This document shows, piece after piece, positions 6,197 to 6,348 of a stretch of 6,348 nucleotides of DNA. The notes beneath the pieces are model-generated. The model was not told the DNA's origin. It did not search any database and worked only from the letters and a program-made list of their open reading frames with translations. Each line of letters begins with the position of its first letter. Position 1 is the first letter of the stretch. Source of the DNA: Candidatus Methanofastidiosia archaeon (GTDB lineage: Archaea; Methanobacteriota_B; Thermococci; Methanofastidiosales; Methanofastidiosaceae); contig PWMA01000023.1 of the NCBI GenBank assembly GCA_003558335.1, positions 1-6,348 on the forward strand, written 5' to 3'. The position numbers were made by a program, and so were the translations under genes.

Positions 6197-6348
6197 TCAC
6201 CCCCCACAGGCTTGACCGTGCAGAAAGAGTTCCCTCTTCCTTTTTTCACTGACCTTAAATCTATAGACTTCATTTACAATCCCAAGATACTCTTCCAATA
6301 TCTTCGCAACTGACTTTGCCTTCTCTGAAGTTCCCTCACTTCCAAAAC
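6197..6348 (-). CDS. C-terminal end of an unrecognised protein (5' end outside window)
   Basis: An open frame enters from the right edge and runs for 49 codons before TGA. The visible sequence is lysine- and glutamate-rich and helix-like (EGTSEKAKSVAKILEEYLG, then NEVYRFKVSEKRKRELFLHG), ending QACGG. Its stop codon overlaps the SD of the 52-aa gene, an arrangement typical of a real upstream operon gene. The other two forward frames on this strand hit stops within the same stretch. Too little is visible to name a family. Confidence 0.6.
   Translation of the reverse strand, partial: FGSEGTSEKAKSVAKILEEYLGIVNEVYRFKVSEKRKRELFLHGQACGG

Noticed and set aside
6193..6273. N-terminal extension of the 52-aa protein to an ATG at 6273.
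   Set aside because: The extension lies out of frame over the end of the neighbouring gene and lacks its own SD, while the ATG at 6192 has a very good one.

Overview
The window is AT-rich and looks archaeal, most likely from a euryarchaeal or methanogen-like lineage. Three things support this. The tRNA-Gly has discriminator base A73 and no encoded CCA end. A TATA-like box (TTTAAATA) with a purine-rich BRE-like stretch lies about 29 bases upstream of that tRNA. Strong GGAGGT/GGTGA-type Shine-Dalgarno (SD) sites precede most genes. The exact lineage cannot be fixed from this sequence alone.

Positions 1-5676, on the minus strand, hold one compact histidine biosynthesis operon, transcribed right to left in the order hisG-hisD-hisC-hisH-hisA-hisB-hisF. 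hisF runs off the left edge. Neighbouring genes abut or overlap by 1 to 11 bases. Together they cover ATP phosphoribosyltransferase (HisG), the ProFAR isomerase (HisA), the IGP synthase pair (HisH+HisF), the dehydratase (HisB), the aminotransferase (HisC) and the dehydrogenase (HisD). The two PR-ATP/PR-AMP hydrolysis steps (HisE, HisI) and histidinol phosphatase are not visible and may lie downstream or elsewhere.

Positions 5677-5872 form a divergent intergenic region with the hisG leader on one side and the tRNA promoter on the other. tRNA-Gly(UCC) lies on the plus strand at 5873-5945 and is followed by a T-run. It converges on a short minus-strand operon at the right edge: the C-terminal end of an unrecognised protein, followed after 4 bases by a 52-residue unrecognised protein.

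The most striking observation is an in-frame TAG at codon 60 of hisC, directly after the conserved N-R-Y-P motif. The aminotransferase is otherwise full length, in one frame, and keeps all its recognisable PLP-site motifs. All eight gene ends visible in the window use TAA or TGA. Amber decoding (for example as pyrrolysine), a recent nonsense mutation and a base-call error are all possible. A second oddity is HisB, where a near-invariant His of the family is Phe.
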